A stretch of DNA of 64,000 nucleotides from Chlamydia sp. BM-2023. GTDB lineage: Bacteria; Chlamydiota; Chlamydiia; Chlamydiales; Chlamydiaceae. The notes below the pieces were generated by a model. It was not told the origin of the DNA and did no database searches. It saw nothing but the letters and a program-made list of their open reading frames with translations. The DNA lies in the NCBI RefSeq assembly GCF_964023145.1, contig NZ_CAXIED010000001.1, positions 186,001 to 250,000 of the forward strand. Reading direction: 5' to 3'. Positions 19,857 to 32,300 of this stretch are shown in pieces; the stretch's first letter is position 1; the number at the start of each line of letters is the position of its first letter. The position numbers and the translations under genes were made by a program.

Positions 19857-21806
19857 CTAGGAATCCGCAGCCTTGTGGCAAACTCTTTTCCTTAAAGGTT
19901 GGAGAAGCTTTCCTCCACCGTCAAAACTGTAGTGATACCATTCAATAAAATTTAATCGAAGACCATGAATCACTCCCCCCATAATAGAAAGAAGAATGTT
20001 CACAGAATGACCAAATACAATAATAACAAAAGCTACAGCTGGTGAAAAACGATTACTAATCTGTACGATAGTTGTTCCTACCATAGCTCCTGCCAATCCT
20101 AAAGCGTATATTCGCAAATAGGAAAGGACATCAGAAAATACCTGAATAATTACAGTAATTTCATCAATACCGCGCACACCGCGTTGCACTACAGCACCAA
20201 GTACAGCAAGGCCTATACCAGCAAATACTCCGTAATAACCAATCACTCCCCCAAGATCGTAAGGAATATGAAATAGATAATGTACTAAAGAGACTGACTG
20301 CAGGTATAGGGGTAAATACAGATAAGCCCCGAACATAAATACAATCCATCCCAAGCCGGAAAAACGCTGCCGAATATAACGCAACATTCCCAGAGCCATA
20401 TGAACAACCCCAACGAACAAAGCTAATTCCATTAGGATGCTATCTGTAAATTTATCGTAAATAATAGCACGTCCTACAGCCTCTCCACTACTTTTCTCTG
20501 TAGCGAGCAGAAACTCTTCGGGAGTTTTCTTATCCTTTAATGAAGGATACTCATTTACCAACTCTTTATAGCCCTTTGGATGTTGATCCAAATAGTACGC
20601 AGATTTTTTCATAGCCAACATGTGCGTAAGAGAGAATTCTCTTAAGGAACTTGAAGGACTAATTGTCATTCCAAAAAATGATGTTGTGGCGAAGCCCCAG
20701 AAAACACAACCGAGACCTAAAATTGAAAACATTTTTAGGAAACGTGCTAATGCCTTAGATCCTTTGAGAGAACGACGAGCTTTAAATGTTATGAATAAGG
20801 ATGTCGCCAAAAATACAAGTCCGTATCCCCCATCATTGACAATCATAGCAAAGAAAAAGAAGAACGAGACAAATACCCATAATGAAGGATCTTTATCAGA
20901 AGATGCTGGGGTGTCATAGATATTTACGAGATCTTCTCCGATTCTTCCTAGACCATGATTTTCTAAGTATGTGGGGACTACCTCATCAGGATTTGGAGCC
21001 ACCTTGTACATACAAATATCAAACTTCTCACATAACTTTTCTAATTCTTTGATGCGATCTGCAATTACCCATCCAGAAATAGTAAAAACCTTACCATCAA
21101 AAAGCTCTTCAACACTTTCCTCAGCATGTTTTAAGCGCTGCTCGTTATCGTAATCACAAAAACCTTCGAGAATATCCTGACGATACGCATAAAGCTCACA
21201 AATCCTAGATCTCTTACGATGGATATCCCTTAAAAGAACTGATTCTTGAGATTGCAACTCATTAACAGAATGGGGAGCATCTATCTCTGTAAATTGTTCT
21301 TTAGATAAATTTACAACACCAATAACAGCGTAATAATCAAAATTATACGCGGTGGATAAATAGAAAACGTTAGATTGATCGTATTCTAAATCTTGACCAT
21401 CCACATGCTTTCTGTAGAAAAATCGTATTGTTAACCCTGTTTTCTGAGTAAACTCAGAGATATCACTAGAAGAAAAGTTTCCTAACGGCTTTACCCTAAC
21501 AATTTCCTTCTTTAAAGCTTTTGTTGTCTCCGTTAAGGAGAGGATTTCCTGATTTAAAGAAAATACTTCGTCTAACACCTGATCTACTGTTAATTCTTCA
21601 GGTTTTGACAATGACAAGTCAGATACAGCGTATTCACCGCGTAGGGAATTTAAAATTTTCAAGCAATCGGAAAAACGCCGCAACCTTTCAGAGGTAATTA
21701 ATCTTTTATCTGAGATAAATTCTACAACACCAAGCTCTCTACAAGCGGTAAAAAATTCCGATCGATTTCTTCCAATAAAGAGATACTTATCTACATTTAC
21801 GCGCAT
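19857..21806 (-). CDS. atpI: V-type ATP synthase subunit I (a-subunit)
   Basis: Membrane stator subunit carrying the ion half-channels. The 649-residue protein has an N-terminal ~300-residue cytoplasmic, partly coiled-coil arm, then about seven transmembrane helices from residue 310 onward. The [12 protein letters not shown] segment carries the conserved half-channel Arg. It overlaps the 3' end of atpD by 10 bases, indicating coupled translation. Confidence 0.94.
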   Translation of the reverse strand: MRVNVDKYLFIGRNRSEFFTACRELGVVEFISDKRLITSERLRRFSDCLKILNSLRGEYAVSDLSLSKPEELTVDQVLDEVFSLNQEILSLTETTKALKKEIVRVKPLGNFSSSDISEFTQKTGLTIRFFYRKHVDGQDLEYDQSNVFYLSTAYNFDYYAVIGVVNLSKEQFTEIDAPHSVNELQSQESVLLRDIHRKRSRICELYAYRQDILEGFCDYDNEQRLKHAEESVEELFDGKVFTISGWVIADRIKELEKLCEKFDICMYKVAPNPDEVVPTYLENHGLGRIGEDLVNIYDTPASSDKDPSLWVFVSFFFFFAMIVNDGGYGLVFLATSLFITFKARRSLKGSKALARFLKMFSILGLGCVFWGFATTSFFGMTISPSSSLREFSLTHMLAMKKSAYYLDQHPKGYKELVNEYPSLKDKKTPEEFLLATEKSSGEAVGRAIIYDKFTDSILMELALFVGVVHMALGMLRYIRQRFSGLGWIVFMFGAYLYLPLYLQSVSLVHYLFHIPYDLGGVIGYYGVFAGIGLAVLGAVVQRGVRGIDEITVIIQVFSDVLSYLRIYALGLAGAMVGTTIVQISNRFSPAVAFVIIVFGHSVNILLSIMGGVIHGLRLNFIEWYHYSFDGGGKLLQPLRKRVCHKAADS

Positions 21807-22435
21807 TCGGATTCCTCCTTACGCTGTTGTATCTTTTTCTTAGCCATTTTTACCTGACCAACATCAGTAATACTACGATCACTTAAGAAAATGGCTATTT
21901 TCTTAATCATCTGAGTGGTCTCAGGAATAAGCTTCTTCTCGAATAAATTTACTCGAATAGATACATTTCTTAATTCTTCTTCTAGAATCTTTTGCTTTTC
22001 TACAGCCACTTCAGAGCGCACTTTATTCACTACAAATTCTCGGGAGCAAGCTACTAAAGTATCGATCCAAATAGGAGTATCTAAAATAGAATATGAGGAT
22101 TCTGATAATACAATATTCTTAACTACGGGAACTTCTACGCCTGTAATATTCTCGTATTCTTTATCAACCTTCTCAATCTTAAAGCTATTTAAAACAGCAT
22201 CAACATAAAGAGGAACGCTAAACAACTCTGCAAAAGCATAGATGCGTTCTCTAGATTCTTCATATGCTTGCAAGCTTTCATAGGCCTCTCGAACAGCATT
22301 AGAGACTTCTACTTGCAACAACGATTTCTTTAATTTTAACGTTGGCAGATAGGTCTCTAACCGCGCAAGCTTTACCTTTTCTAAGCGGTAGGCATTTTTT
22401 GTGAGCTTTATCTGTGAAGACATGACTTCGGCCAA
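21797..22435 (-). CDS. atpD: V-type ATP synthase subunit D (central stalk)
   Basis: Rotor stalk subunit linking the catalytic A3B3 head with the K ring. The 212-residue protein is almost entirely helical, with two long coiled-coil helices at the ends and a short beta section between them. The N-terminal [22 protein letters not shown] pattern is typical of subunit D. It overlaps atpB upstream by 28 bases and atpI downstream by 10 bases. Confidence 0.93.
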   Translation of the reverse strand: MAEVMSSQIKLTKNAYRLEKVKLARLETYLPTLKLKKSLLQVEVSNAVREAYESLQAYEESRERIYAFAELFSVPLYVDAVLNSFKIEKVDKEYENITGVEVPVVKNIVLSESSYSILDTPIWIDTLVACSREFVVNKVRSEVAVEKQKILEEELRNVSIRVNLFEKKLIPETTQMIKKIAIFLSDRSITDVGQVKMAKKKIQQRKEESECA

Positions 22436-23724
22436 TACTTGTTAATCAACTGTTCCTTTATTCCCACTTCTTCAGAATGGAAACTTTGAGCAAGAATTTT
22501 CCAACCAATATCCAGAGCTTCTTCCAAAGGAATATTGACTTCTAAACTCATGAGTCGTGTTTCAAAAAGCTCAGCAAATGCCAGTAACTTCTTATCCCAA
22601 TTAGATAATTTAAAGCCCATGGACATTCTTTCGGCAGCTTTACGAGAATCAGCATATAGTCGTATTAATGAGTTAGCGAGATCGCCATGGTCTTCTCGAG
22701 TTACCTTACCAATAACTAGCTGCTTTAAACGAGATAGGGAACCAAAAGGATCAATACGGTTATTCTTTAGGTAAAACTGCCCTTCTGTAATGAATCCTGT
22801 GTTATCAGGAACTGGATGGGTAATATCATCTCCAGGCATAGTAGTAACACTAATCAGAGTAATTGATCCTCCATCTGCAATATCCACAGCTTTTTCATAA
22901 CGCAAAGCAAGATCAGAGTATAGTGATCCAGGATAGCCACGATTTGCAGGTATCTGATCCATAGTGATGGCGATTTCTTTCAAAGCATCTGCAAATGCTG
23001 TCATATCTGTTAGTAACACCAATACATTCTTGTTGTGATCTACGGCAAATTTTTCAGCGCAAGCTAATGCCATATCTGGAATTAACACGCATTCTACGGG
23101 AGCGTCTACGGCTTTGTGAATAAACATAACACATTTATCAGCAAAACCTAATCTCTTAGACTCATCAACGAAAAAGCTATAATCAACAAATGTCAATCCC
23201 ATACCACCGATAATAACAATATCCGCATCTGTTTGTGCTGCGATACGCATTAATAAGGCGTTATGATTCTCTCCAGAAGAAGAAAAAATAGGAATTTTCT
23301 GAGACTTTACCAAACAATTGAACACATCAATCATGGGGATGTTGGTCTTCACCATGTCCCTTGGAACAACACGACAAACAGGATTGAACGTTGGTGTGGA
23401 AATTTGAATAGGTTCTCCAAAACATTCGCCTTCACCATCGATAGGTTTGCCTATGCCATTTAATCGTCTTCCAATTAAGGATTCACCATAGGTAACTTCC
23501 ATAGCACGACCGAGGAATATCACTCGATCTCCAGTAGATAAGCCAGAAGTCCCTCCAAACACTTGCAAAGTGACTTTTTTGGCGTCAAAACGTAAAACAG
23601 AGGCATACGAAGATCTCCCATCTGTTCTTTCAATTTCTGCTAACTCGCCTAAACGTGCTCCCTCTGCCTCTACGGTTATCAAATTCCCTTTGATATCAGT
23701 AATTTTTGTATATATTGTCTGCAT
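22408..23724 (-). CDS. atpB: V-type ATP synthase subunit B
   Basis: Non-catalytic nucleotide-binding head subunit. The 438-residue length fits. As expected for B subunits it lacks a true Walker A P-loop; the equivalent region reads [16 protein letters not shown]. Also visible are [10 protein letters not shown] and the downstream [13 protein letters not shown] and [13 protein letters not shown] motifs shared by V/A-type B subunits. It is separated from atpA by 5 bases. Confidence 0.96.
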   Translation of the reverse strand: MQTIYTKITDIKGNLITVEAEGARLGELAEIERTDGRSSYASVLRFDAKKVTLQVFGGTSGLSTGDRVIFLGRAMEVTYGESLIGRRLNGIGKPIDGEGECFGEPIQISTPTFNPVCRVVPRDMVKTNIPMIDVFNCLVKSQKIPIFSSSGENHNALLMRIAAQTDADIVIIGGMGLTFVDYSFFVDESKRLGFADKCVMFIHKAVDAPVECVLIPDMALACAEKFAVDHNKNVLVLLTDMTAFADALKEIAITMDQIPANRGYPGSLYSDLALRYEKAVDIADGGSITLISVTTMPGDDITHPVPDNTGFITEGQFYLKNNRIDPFGSLSRLKQLVIGKVTREDHGDLANSLIRLYADSRKAAERMSMGFKLSNWDKKLLAFAELFETRLMSLEVNIPLEEALDIGWKILAQSFHSEEVGIKEQLINKYWPKSCLHR

Positions 23725-23729
23725 AACCT

Positions 23730-25505
23730 TTACGCTGTTTGTACCATCTTCGTCTCTAACAACCTGAGGACAACTTCCATACCTTCCTTGTATTCATCAG
23801 AAAGAAACTTCTGTCCATTTAGGGTTTTGATTTTACTTTGTAGTTCAAGGAAAAAACTCCTCGCACTATCGGGACAGTCAAAGCTAAATTTTGAATCAAA
23901 AATGCGACTCATTAATGAAAATAGCTCAATTTGCCGATCAAAAGGACAATAGCAATCTACAGAATCGAAAGCATTTTGTTGGAGATAGCAAAAATCATAC
24001 AGCTCTGCTTTTAGGTAAATCTCCATGTCATCCATAGGAATACCCTCTTCTCCAACCACTTCCATACGTTTTCCGATTTCCGAACCCTCGCGAAGAAAAT
24101 GGTTTGCTTTTTTTACAGCTTCCCCCCAGCCCTGAACTTTGCTTTCTAATATTGCCCCGACCTGGTCCAAATACTTAGACCATGAAATCATAGGGTCAAC
24201 TGAAGGATAGCGTCTGGCATCAGCACGAGCCTTGGAGAGGCCACAAAATGCTCCTACCACTGATAAAGTAGCCTGTGTTACGGGCTCTTCAAAATTTCCT
24301 CCCGCAGGAGATACAGCACCACATATTGTTAAAGACCCTTCAGAACCATCTTTCATACGTATGGCTCCTCCACGTTCATAAAATGCTGCTATTCTCGATG
24401 CTAAATACGCTGGAAACGCTTCTTCTCCAGGAATTTCCTCTAATCTTCCGGAGATTTCCCGTAATGCTTGAGCCCATCGAGATGTAGAATCAGCAAGTAA
24501 AAGTACGTCCAGACCCATTTGTCTGTAGTATTCAGCAATAGTAATTCCTAAGTATATTGAAGATTCCCTAGCAGCTACAGGCATTGAAGATGTATTACAA
24601 ATAATACAAGTTCTGTGCATCAAAGACTCTCCTGTATGAGGATCTGTAAGATGAGGGAACTCCTGTAATACCTCTACAACTTCGCCAGCACGTTCTCCAC
24701 AAGCACAAAGAATCACAATATCTACAGCGGCGTATTTGGATAGGTGATGTTGTAAAACTGTTTTTCCTGCTCCAAAAGGACCAGGAGTACAAAATGTCCC
24801 GCCTTTCAACACAGGAATTTGCGTATCTAAAATACGTACGCCTACGTCCATGATTTCATGACAGGGAATCTTTTCTCCACGGATAAAGGCCTGCTTAATC
24901 GGCCATTTTTGTACCATGGTAAAGCTATATTCTTTTCCTTCGGCATCACGTCCCTTGGCAATTACCGTATCAACGCTATAACTACCCTCTGAGATTACCC
25001 AGGTAATCGTAACATCTTTAAAACAAGAAAAAGGAACCATGATCTTGTGATCGAAGTACCCTTCCTTAACAAAACCGATAGCGTCCCCTGGAGATAAAAG
25101 GTCGCCTACAACAGCCTTAGGTGTATATTCCCACAAGGTATGCTTACAAAGGGCGTTAACATATTCTCCTCTTTTTAAGAAGAAACTACTTTCAGCTAGT
25201 ACTTCCAAACGATTTTGCAGCCCATCAAAAATGCCTTGTAGCAGCCCAGGCCCGAGCTCTGCTTCTAATAAATGTCCTGAAAAAGTGACTAAAGCTCCGC
25301 GGCGAACATCTTGAGTGTCTTCAAAAACTTGAATCTTAACCTCTTGGCCAACAACCTCAATAATTTCAGCTTTTAACCAGGTATCTTCCACATTAACATA
25401 CGCAACTTCTCCTTGACGTACGTGTCCGTTAAAACGCACTCGCAATAAATTACCATAGGCCTCAACAACGTATCCTTGAGTCGTTTGTCCAGAAGTTGCT
25501 ACCAT
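23730..25505 (-). CDS. atpA: V-type ATP synthase catalytic subunit A
   Basis: Catalytic ATP-binding subunit. The 591-residue length is normal for V/A-type A subunits, which carry the extra non-homologous insert near residues 110-190. The P-loop reads GPFGAGKTV near residue 243. The CGERAGEV motif and the [17 protein letters not shown] segment are present. It overlaps the DUF2764-like gene upstream by 7 bases. The direction of net catalysis in chlamydiae cannot be told from sequence. Confidence 0.97.
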   Translation of the reverse strand: MVATSGQTTQGYVVEAYGNLLRVRFNGHVRQGEVAYVNVEDTWLKAEIIEVVGQEVKIQVFEDTQDVRRGALVTFSGHLLEAELGPGLLQGIFDGLQNRLEVLAESSFFLKRGEYVNALCKHTLWEYTPKAVVGDLLSPGDAIGFVKEGYFDHKIMVPFSCFKDVTITWVISEGSYSVDTVIAKGRDAEGKEYSFTMVQKWPIKQAFIRGEKIPCHEIMDVGVRILDTQIPVLKGGTFCTPGPFGAGKTVLQHHLSKYAAVDIVILCACGERAGEVVEVLQEFPHLTDPHTGESLMHRTCIICNTSSMPVAARESSIYLGITIAEYYRQMGLDVLLLADSTSRWAQALREISGRLEEIPGEEAFPAYLASRIAAFYERGGAIRMKDGSEGSLTICGAVSPAGGNFEEPVTQATLSVVGAFCGLSKARADARRYPSVDPMISWSKYLDQVGAILESKVQGWGEAVKKANHFLREGSEIGKRMEVVGEEGIPMDDMEIYLKAELYDFCYLQQNAFDSVDCYCPFDRQIELFSLMSRIFDSKFSFDCPDSARSFFLELQSKIKTLNGQKFLSDEYKEGMEVVLRLLETKMVQTA

Positions 25506-26299
25506 GTGATTGCCTTTTCCATAGAATTAATAATATTTTTACCTTTTTCTAAACTCACCAGACTATTGCGAATGGCGAATAGATATGCTGCAACCTTTGC
25601 TAAAACTGCATTTGCATCAAAATAATTATCTCGATACATCTCTTCTATCTTGTGAAACTCATACAAAGATAGCGTACGGTTCAATGTATGAGGTAAGCGC
25701 CCGTAATCTTCTAAAACATTACTTAAATCTGAAAATTCTCCAGGAAGTTCATAATGAGGAGAATCTTTTTGCATCAATACTTGAAGCACTACGGGATCAG
25801 AACTATCTTCGTCTCTTAACACATAAGAAACATCCAGATTCATAACTCGCGAACGGAATCCTGCTAAAATAACTCGCAAATTTTGCTTAAAAGTAAAATA
25901 CGTACGAAGAAATTCTGAGGGGCTATTTTGATAATACGCTAAGAATTCCCTAATTAATGAGGAAAAGTTATTCAAACGCTCTTTAGGCGTTTTATATTGC
26001 AATAGGAAATCCTTAAAAAAATCTTCAAACTCACAAGCATCCGACCACTGTTGAAGTTTGAGCATGCTCTCAACATTATCTTGTGTGACGACGCCGTAAG
26101 ATTGTACTAGAGGTTTATCTGCCCAAAAGAAAGCAAAGTTATCAAAATCAAAAAATCGTTTTAAAACAACGTAATATTCAAGATCTTCTTTGGATAAATT
26201 TAAATGTAAGAGATCATCAAGATCTTCAAAAGAATAAACGGGGCAAGACTCAGGAAGCTGAGGAAGAAAGAAGAGAGACAAAAAGTAATACTGAGTCAT
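25499..26299 (-). CDS. DUF2764-like V-ATPase operon protein
   Basis: 266 residues, soluble and mostly helical, with no catalytic motif I recognise. Its fixed place between atpE and atpA, where archaeal operons have subunits C and F, plus a 7-base overlap with atpA, suggests a structural role in the ATPase, possibly a C/d-like stator or cap subunit. The family name is from memory of chlamydial gene order (CT309-like). Confidence 0.8.
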   Translation of the reverse strand: MTQYYFLSLFFLPQLPESCPVYSFEDLDDLLHLNLSKEDLEYYVVLKRFFDFDNFAFFWADKPLVQSYGVVTQDNVESMLKLQQWSDACEFEDFFKDFLLQYKTPKERLNNFSSLIREFLAYYQNSPSEFLRTYFTFKQNLRVILAGFRSRVMNLDVSYVLRDEDSSDPVVLQVLMQKDSPHYELPGEFSDLSNVLEDYGRLPHTLNRTLSLYEFHKIEEMYRDNYFDANAVLAKVAAYLFAIRNSLVSLEKGKNIINSMEKAITW

Positions 26300-26342
26300 G
26301 GCAATAACTCTATTTTAGTTAGGACTCCGCATTATAGAAAAA

Positions 26343-26969
26343 CTAAGAATCCTGAAATATCATTTCACGAAAATCTTTTTGCAAATACCGCATCAAAAGA
26401 TCTAGTAAAGTATCTGAACTAAGATCTAACACCCAATTCTTATCCTCTACCTTTAACTGCACGCCGCCAACAAACTTTCCAATAGCAACTCCCTTACCTC
26501 TCAGTTTCGCTAGTACTGACTTTCCAAGTAATTCGTTAACCGCTCTTGTTGCTACGTGCTTTCCTATATAAGCTGTCAAATCTCCGGAAATTCCCTGATC
26601 TTCAATAGCCTGAATCAACGCTGCCACAAGTTTTGCTGATACCTCGGCATCGGCTAGAGTGTTATCCAACCATTCCGCTAAGGACTCTTTAAATACCTTA
26701 TGTTCTACAGCCTGTTTTAAACTTTCTAACGAACGTTTTCCTGCTTGGACTAAAGCAGATTCTCCCTGTTTGAGCTTATGATTTGCTTCCTCTTCTGCAG
26801 AGGCTATAATTTGACGAGCTTCTTCTTGTGCTTCTTGAACGATTCTTTTGGCCTGCTCCTTTGCATTACGCACTATAGCGTCTGCCTCATCTTCTGCAGG
26901 CTTTAAAGTTTCAACCCTTAGAGCATCGCAGATTTGCTTTAATTTATCTTCTGCACTGAGATCTGCCAT
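26343..26969 (-). CDS. atpE: V-type ATP synthase subunit E (peripheral stalk)
   Basis: Peripheral-stalk subunit that anchors the catalytic head. 208 residues: an N-terminal ~80-residue Ala/Glu/Lys-rich coiled coil followed by a compact C-terminal alpha/beta domain, the standard subunit E layout. It is the first gene of the operon, with a plausible promoter just upstream in the divergent region. Confidence 0.92.
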   Translation of the reverse strand: MADLSAEDKLKQICDALRVETLKPAEDEADAIVRNAKEQAKRIVQEAQEEARQIIASAEEEANHKLKQGESALVQAGKRSLESLKQAVEHKVFKESLAEWLDNTLADAEVSAKLVAALIQAIEDQGISGDLTAYIGKHVATRAVNELLGKSVLAKLRGKGVAIGKFVGGVQLKVEDKNWVLDLSSDTLLDLLMRYLQKDFREMIFQDS

Positions 26970-26993
26970 ATCATTGCTACCGTAAGAAAACAG

Positions 26994-27032
26994 AGTTTAT
27001 CTTAAAAAAAAATTCGACTATAATTCAACTAA
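26994..27032. promoter_or_regulatory. Divergent promoter region for the V-ATPase operon and the secreted basic protein
   Basis: On the minus strand TTGAAT and TAAGAT are spaced 18 bases, pointing at atpE. On the plus strand a perfect TATAAT at 27019-27024 points at the gene starting at 27086, with only a weak TTTATC -35. The two promoters overlap, so the two transcripts may interfere. The A9 run in the spacer matches the AT-rich spacers reported for chlamydial sigma-66 promoters. Confidence 0.45.
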
Positions 27033-27085
27033 ACCAAAAGATTATCGCATTAGATCATTTAAATAAAATTAAATAAAAGATTTCC

Positions 27086-27853
27086 ATGAAGCCTCATGCT
27101 CTTCTTTCTTTGTTGCTTATCAGTTTTACCCTAACAACAAGCGTAAATTCACAAGCACATGGAGCTGTACCAAACAATGCAAAACCCTCTCAGAGGAGGC
27201 TCTCAAGCGTATCTCAAAGAAGATTACAAAAACAAGCTTCATCTGCTGTTACTAATAAAACAGCAACAAGTTACGCATCAAGAAGAGTAAATAAAAATAG
27301 AAAAACAATTCCGTCTAGCAAAGTAAAATCCTTAGTATCATGGGTTTCGTATTCCGGCCCTGAATACACGATTCAAATTCCAAGCAATTGGCAGGGAATA
27401 AACGATAAAACTCAGCTTCCTGAAAAACTAGATGTTGTTTTTATTGGTACGGGAGGGGTGGGATCTTTAACTCCGACAATTAACATCTCTCAAGAAATTA
27501 CATCAAAAAACCAATTGGAATATATCGATGAGGTTTTGACGTATCATAAAGCAAATGAAATGACTCTAGAGTCTACAGTATTTACTCATATTCAATCGCC
27601 TAGTGGAGAATTCACTATTATTAAAACGGAAAAGAATTCTTCTTGGGGAAAAGTTTTTTGCTTACAAGGCGTCTCTATTATTAATCACACAGCTTACATC
27701 TTTACAAGCACAGCAACTCTTGAAGACTATCCCAATGTTTCCTTAGTCTTTTTAAAGACAGTGTCTTCGTTCAGACTTTCTGAAAAAGAGTCTGTTTCTG
27801 GGGATGCTATTCTTGAAGAAGCTCTAAGAAAATTGCAAAGTGGGACAAACTAA
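27086..27853 (+). CDS. Exported basic protein of unknown function
   Basis: 255 residues. A Sec signal peptide is visible (MKPHALLSLLLISFTL, likely cut before residue 30). Then comes a low-complexity Arg/Lys/Ser-rich stretch (about residues 33-85) and a ~165-residue beta-rich C-terminal domain beginning WVSYSGPEYTI. I recall this as the chlamydial CT311-type protein, reported as exported, but there is no motif for function. Divergent from atpE; its stop lies 6 bases from the end of the convergent gene. Confidence 0.75.
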   Translation: MKPHALLSLLLISFTLTTSVNSQAHGAVPNNAKPSQRRLSSVSQRRLQKQASSAVTNKTATSYASRRVNKNRKTIPSSKVKSLVSWVSYSGPEYTIQIPSNWQGINDKTQLPEKLDVVFIGTGGVGSLTPTINISQEITSKNQLEYIDEVLTYHKANEMTLESTVFTHIQSPSGEFTIIKTEKNSSWGKVFCLQGVSIINHTAYIFTSTATLEDYPNVSLVFLKTVSSFRLSEKESVSGDAILEEALRKLQSGTN

Positions 27854-27859
27854 ATAAGC

Positions 27860-28240
27860 CTAAGCTAAAATTTCGCTTTCCTTGTGTAGGATTTCTCTCT
27901 TAAGAGCATCGAAAATAAACCGAATTGTTATCTTCTTTCCTTCGACAGTAAGATTGAAAACCACAGGGAATCTCGAGAAAAGCAACTGAAAAGGGATCTC
28001 TACAGAGCTATCTTGAATAGATACAGAAACAGCGGCATTCCCTAATATAGGAGAGGCCTCGTGAATCCTCGTACATAGCGCAGCAAATTGCCGAATAGAG
28101 TTGCGCATAGAAGGATCAAAAACATATGTAGAAGAACAACAACTACAAGCTAAAGCTTCCTCCAAGCTAAATACAGAAAAAGAAACTTCTCCTTCGCAAC
28201 AGCAAGGACAGGAAAAAACAAGTAACGAGTTATGGTTCAT
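27860..28240 (-). CDS. Small Cys-rich protein, zinc-ribbon-like
   Basis: 126 residues. Two cysteine clusters (SCPCCCEGE at residues 9-17 and CSCCSS near residue 32) fit a zinc ribbon or metal site, followed by a beta-rich domain. The C. trachomatis homologue has been labelled a predicted ferredoxin, but I do not see a 2Fe-2S or 4Fe-4S spacing here, so a zinc ribbon is more likely. It lies 50 bp downstream of the transaldolase gene on the same strand. Confidence 0.7.
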   Translation of the reverse strand: MNHNSLLVFSCPCCCEGEVSFSVFSLEEALACSCCSSTYVFDPSMRNSIRQFAALCTRIHEASPILGNAAVSVSIQDSSVEIPFQLLFSRFPVVFNLTVEGKKITIRFIFDALKREILHKESEILA

Positions 28241-28290
28241 CTTATCTTCTTTAATTTGCCTTAAAGCTTTAGACTCAAAGACAGTTCTTC

Positions 28291-29274
28291 TTACACGTCT
28301 TGCGCAGCTATTTGCTTAATAAACTCTGTAACTGCTGCTTCAAGAATTTGGGTGTCGCCAGAAAATACACGAATTCCCTCAGCTAGCTTCTCTGTAGCCA
28401 TAGCATCTTCATTCATTAAGAAACGAAACACACTTTCTGTCAACTCAACAGGTTGTACATCTAATTTCTTAGCTTCGTCCGCATCTAACTTCTTAGCAAT
28501 CTTTGTTTGATCTTTCTTCAATTCCTCCAATATCTTTGGAGAAATTGTTAATAGGTCGCATCCCGACAAAGCTAATACTTGCTCTTTCGTACGGAAAGAC
28601 GCGGCCATAATTTGAGTGGGGATGTCAAACTTCTTATAATATGTGTAGATGTTTGACACAGAAGCTACTCCAGGATCTGCATCTATAGAGTAACCTTCGT
28701 CTCCATAAGCAGCGATCCACCAATCGTAAATACGACCGACAAACGGAGAGATTAATGTTGCTTTTGCTTGCGCAGCAGCAATAGCCTGAATTAAATTAAA
28801 GACAAGAGTAAGGTTACAAGCAATACCTTGTTGTTCTAGCAATTCCACAGCTTGGATTCCTTCCCAAGTACCTGGAATTTTAACCAAAAGGCGCTTCTTA
28901 TCACCTCCAGCAGCTTCAAACAACTGGCTCAAGAAAACAGCTCTTTGCACCATTGCTTCCGTATTGAAGGAAAGACGGGCGTCAACTTCTAAAGATACTC
29001 TACCCGGAATGGTTTTTAAAATTTCCAATCCAAAATTAACTTGTATCTTGTCCAATACAAATGTCAGCGTTTGGACATCATCGCCATTTTGCCGAATACC
29101 CCAAGCAATTGCCTCAGTTAACAACTCTTGATATTTCGGTTCTTGAGCGACTTTGAGAATAAGAGATGGGTTTGTTGTTGCGTCTTGAGACCCTGAAGTT
29201 TTGACTAATTCTGGATCCCCGGTATCGCAAACAAGAATGCTCCAGAGTTTTAACTGATCAAATTGGCTAGACAT
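28291..29274 (-). CDS. tal: Transaldolase
   Basis: Transfers a dihydroxyacetone unit from sedoheptulose 7-phosphate to glyceraldehyde 3-phosphate in the non-oxidative pentose phosphate pathway. 327 residues, TalB-type length. Motifs are [10 protein letters not shown] near residue 31 and the Schiff-base Lys in [11 protein letters not shown] near residue 130, then ACNLTLVFN and [10 protein letters not shown]. It is preceded by the rpoBC terminator hairpin, so it is a separate transcription unit or relies on read-through. Confidence 0.96.
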   Translation of the reverse strand: MSSQFDQLKLWSILVCDTGDPELVKTSGSQDATTNPSLILKVAQEPKYQELLTEAIAWGIRQNGDDVQTLTFVLDKIQVNFGLEILKTIPGRVSLEVDARLSFNTEAMVQRAVFLSQLFEAAGGDKKRLLVKIPGTWEGIQAVELLEQQGIACNLTLVFNLIQAIAAAQAKATLISPFVGRIYDWWIAAYGDEGYSIDADPGVASVSNIYTYYKKFDIPTQIMAASFRTKEQVLALSGCDLLTISPKILEELKKDQTKIAKKLDADEAKKLDVQPVELTESVFRFLMNEDAMATEKLAEGIRVFSGDTQILEAAVTEFIKQIAAQDV

Positions 29275-29330
29275 AAGGACCCTGTTATCACTGTTCGTCT
29301 TTCGGTGATGCTATCAAAAAAAAACATTAC

Positions 29331-29367
29331 TATCAAGGAGGTTATGATTCAAAACCTAACCCCCTTT
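29331..29367 (-). terminator. Rho-independent terminator after rpoC
   Basis: On the minus strand an 8-bp stem (GGGGGTTA with TAACCTCC, one G-U pair, 12-base loop) covers 29337-29364. A T9 run follows about 11 bases later. It lies 30 bases past the rpoC stop codon and before tal. Confidence 0.65.
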
Positions 29368-29393
29368 TTCACTCATTAAATCCTAAAGCCTAA

Positions 29394-32300
29394 CTAACAA
29401 GCGCATTCGGATTCGCTAACAAAATCAAAAACAAGATCCTCTTGTTCTTTTTCTAAGTATTGCTTAATTCGCTTATGAGTATCAAACCCTGTACCTCCAG
29501 GAATCATATGTCCCATAATGACATTTTCTTTAAATCCTAAGAGATAATCGGTTTTGCTGCTGCAGGCGGCGTCGGTTAATACTCGAGTTGTATCTTGGAA
29601 GGACGCAGCAGAAATAAAGGACTCTGTTCCCAACGAAGCTTTTGTAATTCCCAATAATACAGGAACTGCTTGTGCTGGTTTTCCACCGTCTTCTTCTGTA
29701 CGTCTATTTTCTTCGTAAAACTCTTTCTTATTAACTTCTTCACCAAAGAGTAAAGTTGTATCACCTGGATCAGTAATGCGAACTTTTTGCAGCATTTGGC
29801 GAACAATAATTTCAATGTGCTTATCATTGATGTCCACACCCTGTAGACGATAAACTTCTTGAACCTCATTCACTAAATATTTCTGTAATTCGCGAACACC
29901 ACAAATTTCTAAAATCTCATGAGGAACAACTAAACCGTCAGTAAGCTGCTGACCTTTCATAACGTTATCGCCACGCTGAACAATCAAGTGCTTGGTCAAA
30001 GGAATCAAGTGTTCTTCTTCCATGCCTGTTACTTCATCACGGACAACAAGAATACGCTTATTCTTTTGAACGCCCTTAAAGTCTACAACACCATCGATCT
30101 TCGCGATATCCGCAGCATCTTCAGGTTTTCTAGCTTCAACTAATTCCGCAACTCGAGGAAGACCTCCAGTAATATCCTTAGTTTTAATAGCCCCACGAGG
30201 TAATCTAGCTAATAACATACCTGCGTCAACATTTTGACTTTCCTCAACAGAAATAATCGCTCCTGAAGGAATCGCATAGGTTCCAACAAGTTCAGTCAAA
30301 TTAGCATCAGCATAAATAGCAATCTGAGGATGTAATTCCCCTCGATGCTGCTTAACAATAAGCTCGACTAATCCCGTATTCTTGTTAACAACCTTCTCTG
30401 TGGAAATACCTTCAACTAGGTCTTCATATTTCACAAAACCAGGCTTATCGCAAATAATTGGAATGTTGTGTAATTCAACTTCAGCAATTTTTTGACCCGC
30501 GGAGATTTTCTCCCCATCCTGGACTATTACTTTAACGCCAAGCTCGACAGGGAAAGTCTCTAAGCTCTCGATAGACTTGGTACTTAAGAGCTTTTTATAT
30601 TCTTCTAAGCTTCGTCCTTCGTCACGAACTACATGCAAGGCTCCCTTCTTATTCAAGACCAGATTGTTTCCATCTTGACCTGTAACAACGCGAAGATCCA
30701 TGTAAACTAACACGCCTGCACTATCTGTTACAATTTCTGGTGTTGAAGATGTCGCAGCGATACCTCCAAGGTGGAACGTTCTCATTGTCAGCTGTGTTCC
30801 AGGTTCCCCAATTGATTGAGCAGCGATAATACCTACAGCTTCTCCTAAACCAATGAGTCTACCATTCGCAAGATTCAACCCATAACACTTAGCGCAGACA
30901 CCACGACGGCTTTCGCAAGTAAGTGTGGAGCGAATTTTGATACTTTCAATACCAGCATCGTCAATAATTTCCGCCTGTGCCGATGTAATAACATCGCCAT
31001 TCTTAGCAAGAAGCTTGCTCTTATCTCCAGGCTGATAGATATCCCCTGATACCGTACGACCATAAATACGATCTTTTAAAGGTAAAAGTTCTTCAGAACC
31101 CTGACGAACTGCAGAAATTTCAATATGATTTAATGTTCCGCAATCCTTCTCTGTTATGATTACATCTTGAGCAACGTCAACAAGACGTCGAGTTAGATAT
31201 CCAGAGTCAGCTGTTTTTAACGCAGTATCGGCTAAACCTTTTCTAGCACCGTGAGAAGAAATGGAATATTCAAGAACTGTCAGTCCTTCACGGAAATTAG
31301 AAGTAATCGGAGATTCAATAATGGCTCCGTTTGGTTTCGCCATCAATCCTCGCAAAGCACCTAACTGCTTCAACTGAGATTTGTTACCTCTAGCTCCAGA
31401 ATCAATCATCAAGAATAAAGGATTGTGCTTGCTTCTTGATTGCTTACTAATCTCAATGTAAAGGGCATCAGATAATAGCTCGGAAACTTCTGTCCAAATA
31501 CTAATAGTTTTGGAGTGACGCTCCCCATCGGTAATGATACCGTCATCATATTGTTTTTTAACAATCGCAACTTTATCGTAAGCTTCCTTAAGAATGTCAG
31601 TTTTAATTTCTGGAATTCTAACGTCTTTTAGTCCCATGGAAATAGCAGCTTTCGTCGCTTGGATAAATCCTAATTCTTTAAGATCATCCAAGAAGCGTAC
31701 AGTAGCTTCAAGACCTACTTTTTTATAACATTGTAGAATCAATTCACTGATACGCTTACTAGGCATGCTGTAATTTTGGAATCCTAATTCTTTAGGAACG
31801 ATTCTATTGAACAATACCCTTCCTGGAGTAGTTTCAATAATTTGCCCATCAATACGTACTTTAATTTTTTCGTGAATATGAATTCCACGGCCAGTCTCGT
31901 CACGACGATTATCCAAACGTTCGTCTAAAAAACCACCTGTATACAGTGCGCGCAAAACTTCGGTAACATCTCTAAAGACTTTGACTTTCCCTCCATGATC
32001 TTCTGGGAAATATGTAGGATCAGCCATTAGATAGTATAGACCCAATGTCATGTCTTTAGATGGTATAGCGACTGGTTTTCCGGAAGATGGCAAGAAAATA
32101 TTATCAGGAGCCATCATTAAAACTTTAGCTTCTAATTGCGCCTCAATAGATAAAGGCACGTGAACAGCCATTTGGTCTCCGTCAAAGTCCGCGTTGAAGG
32201 CGGCGCAAACTAATGGGTGAACACGAATCGCTTTACCTTCGATTAATACAGGCTCAAATGCCTGAATCCCCAAACGGTGAAGTGTAGGAGCTCGGTTTAG

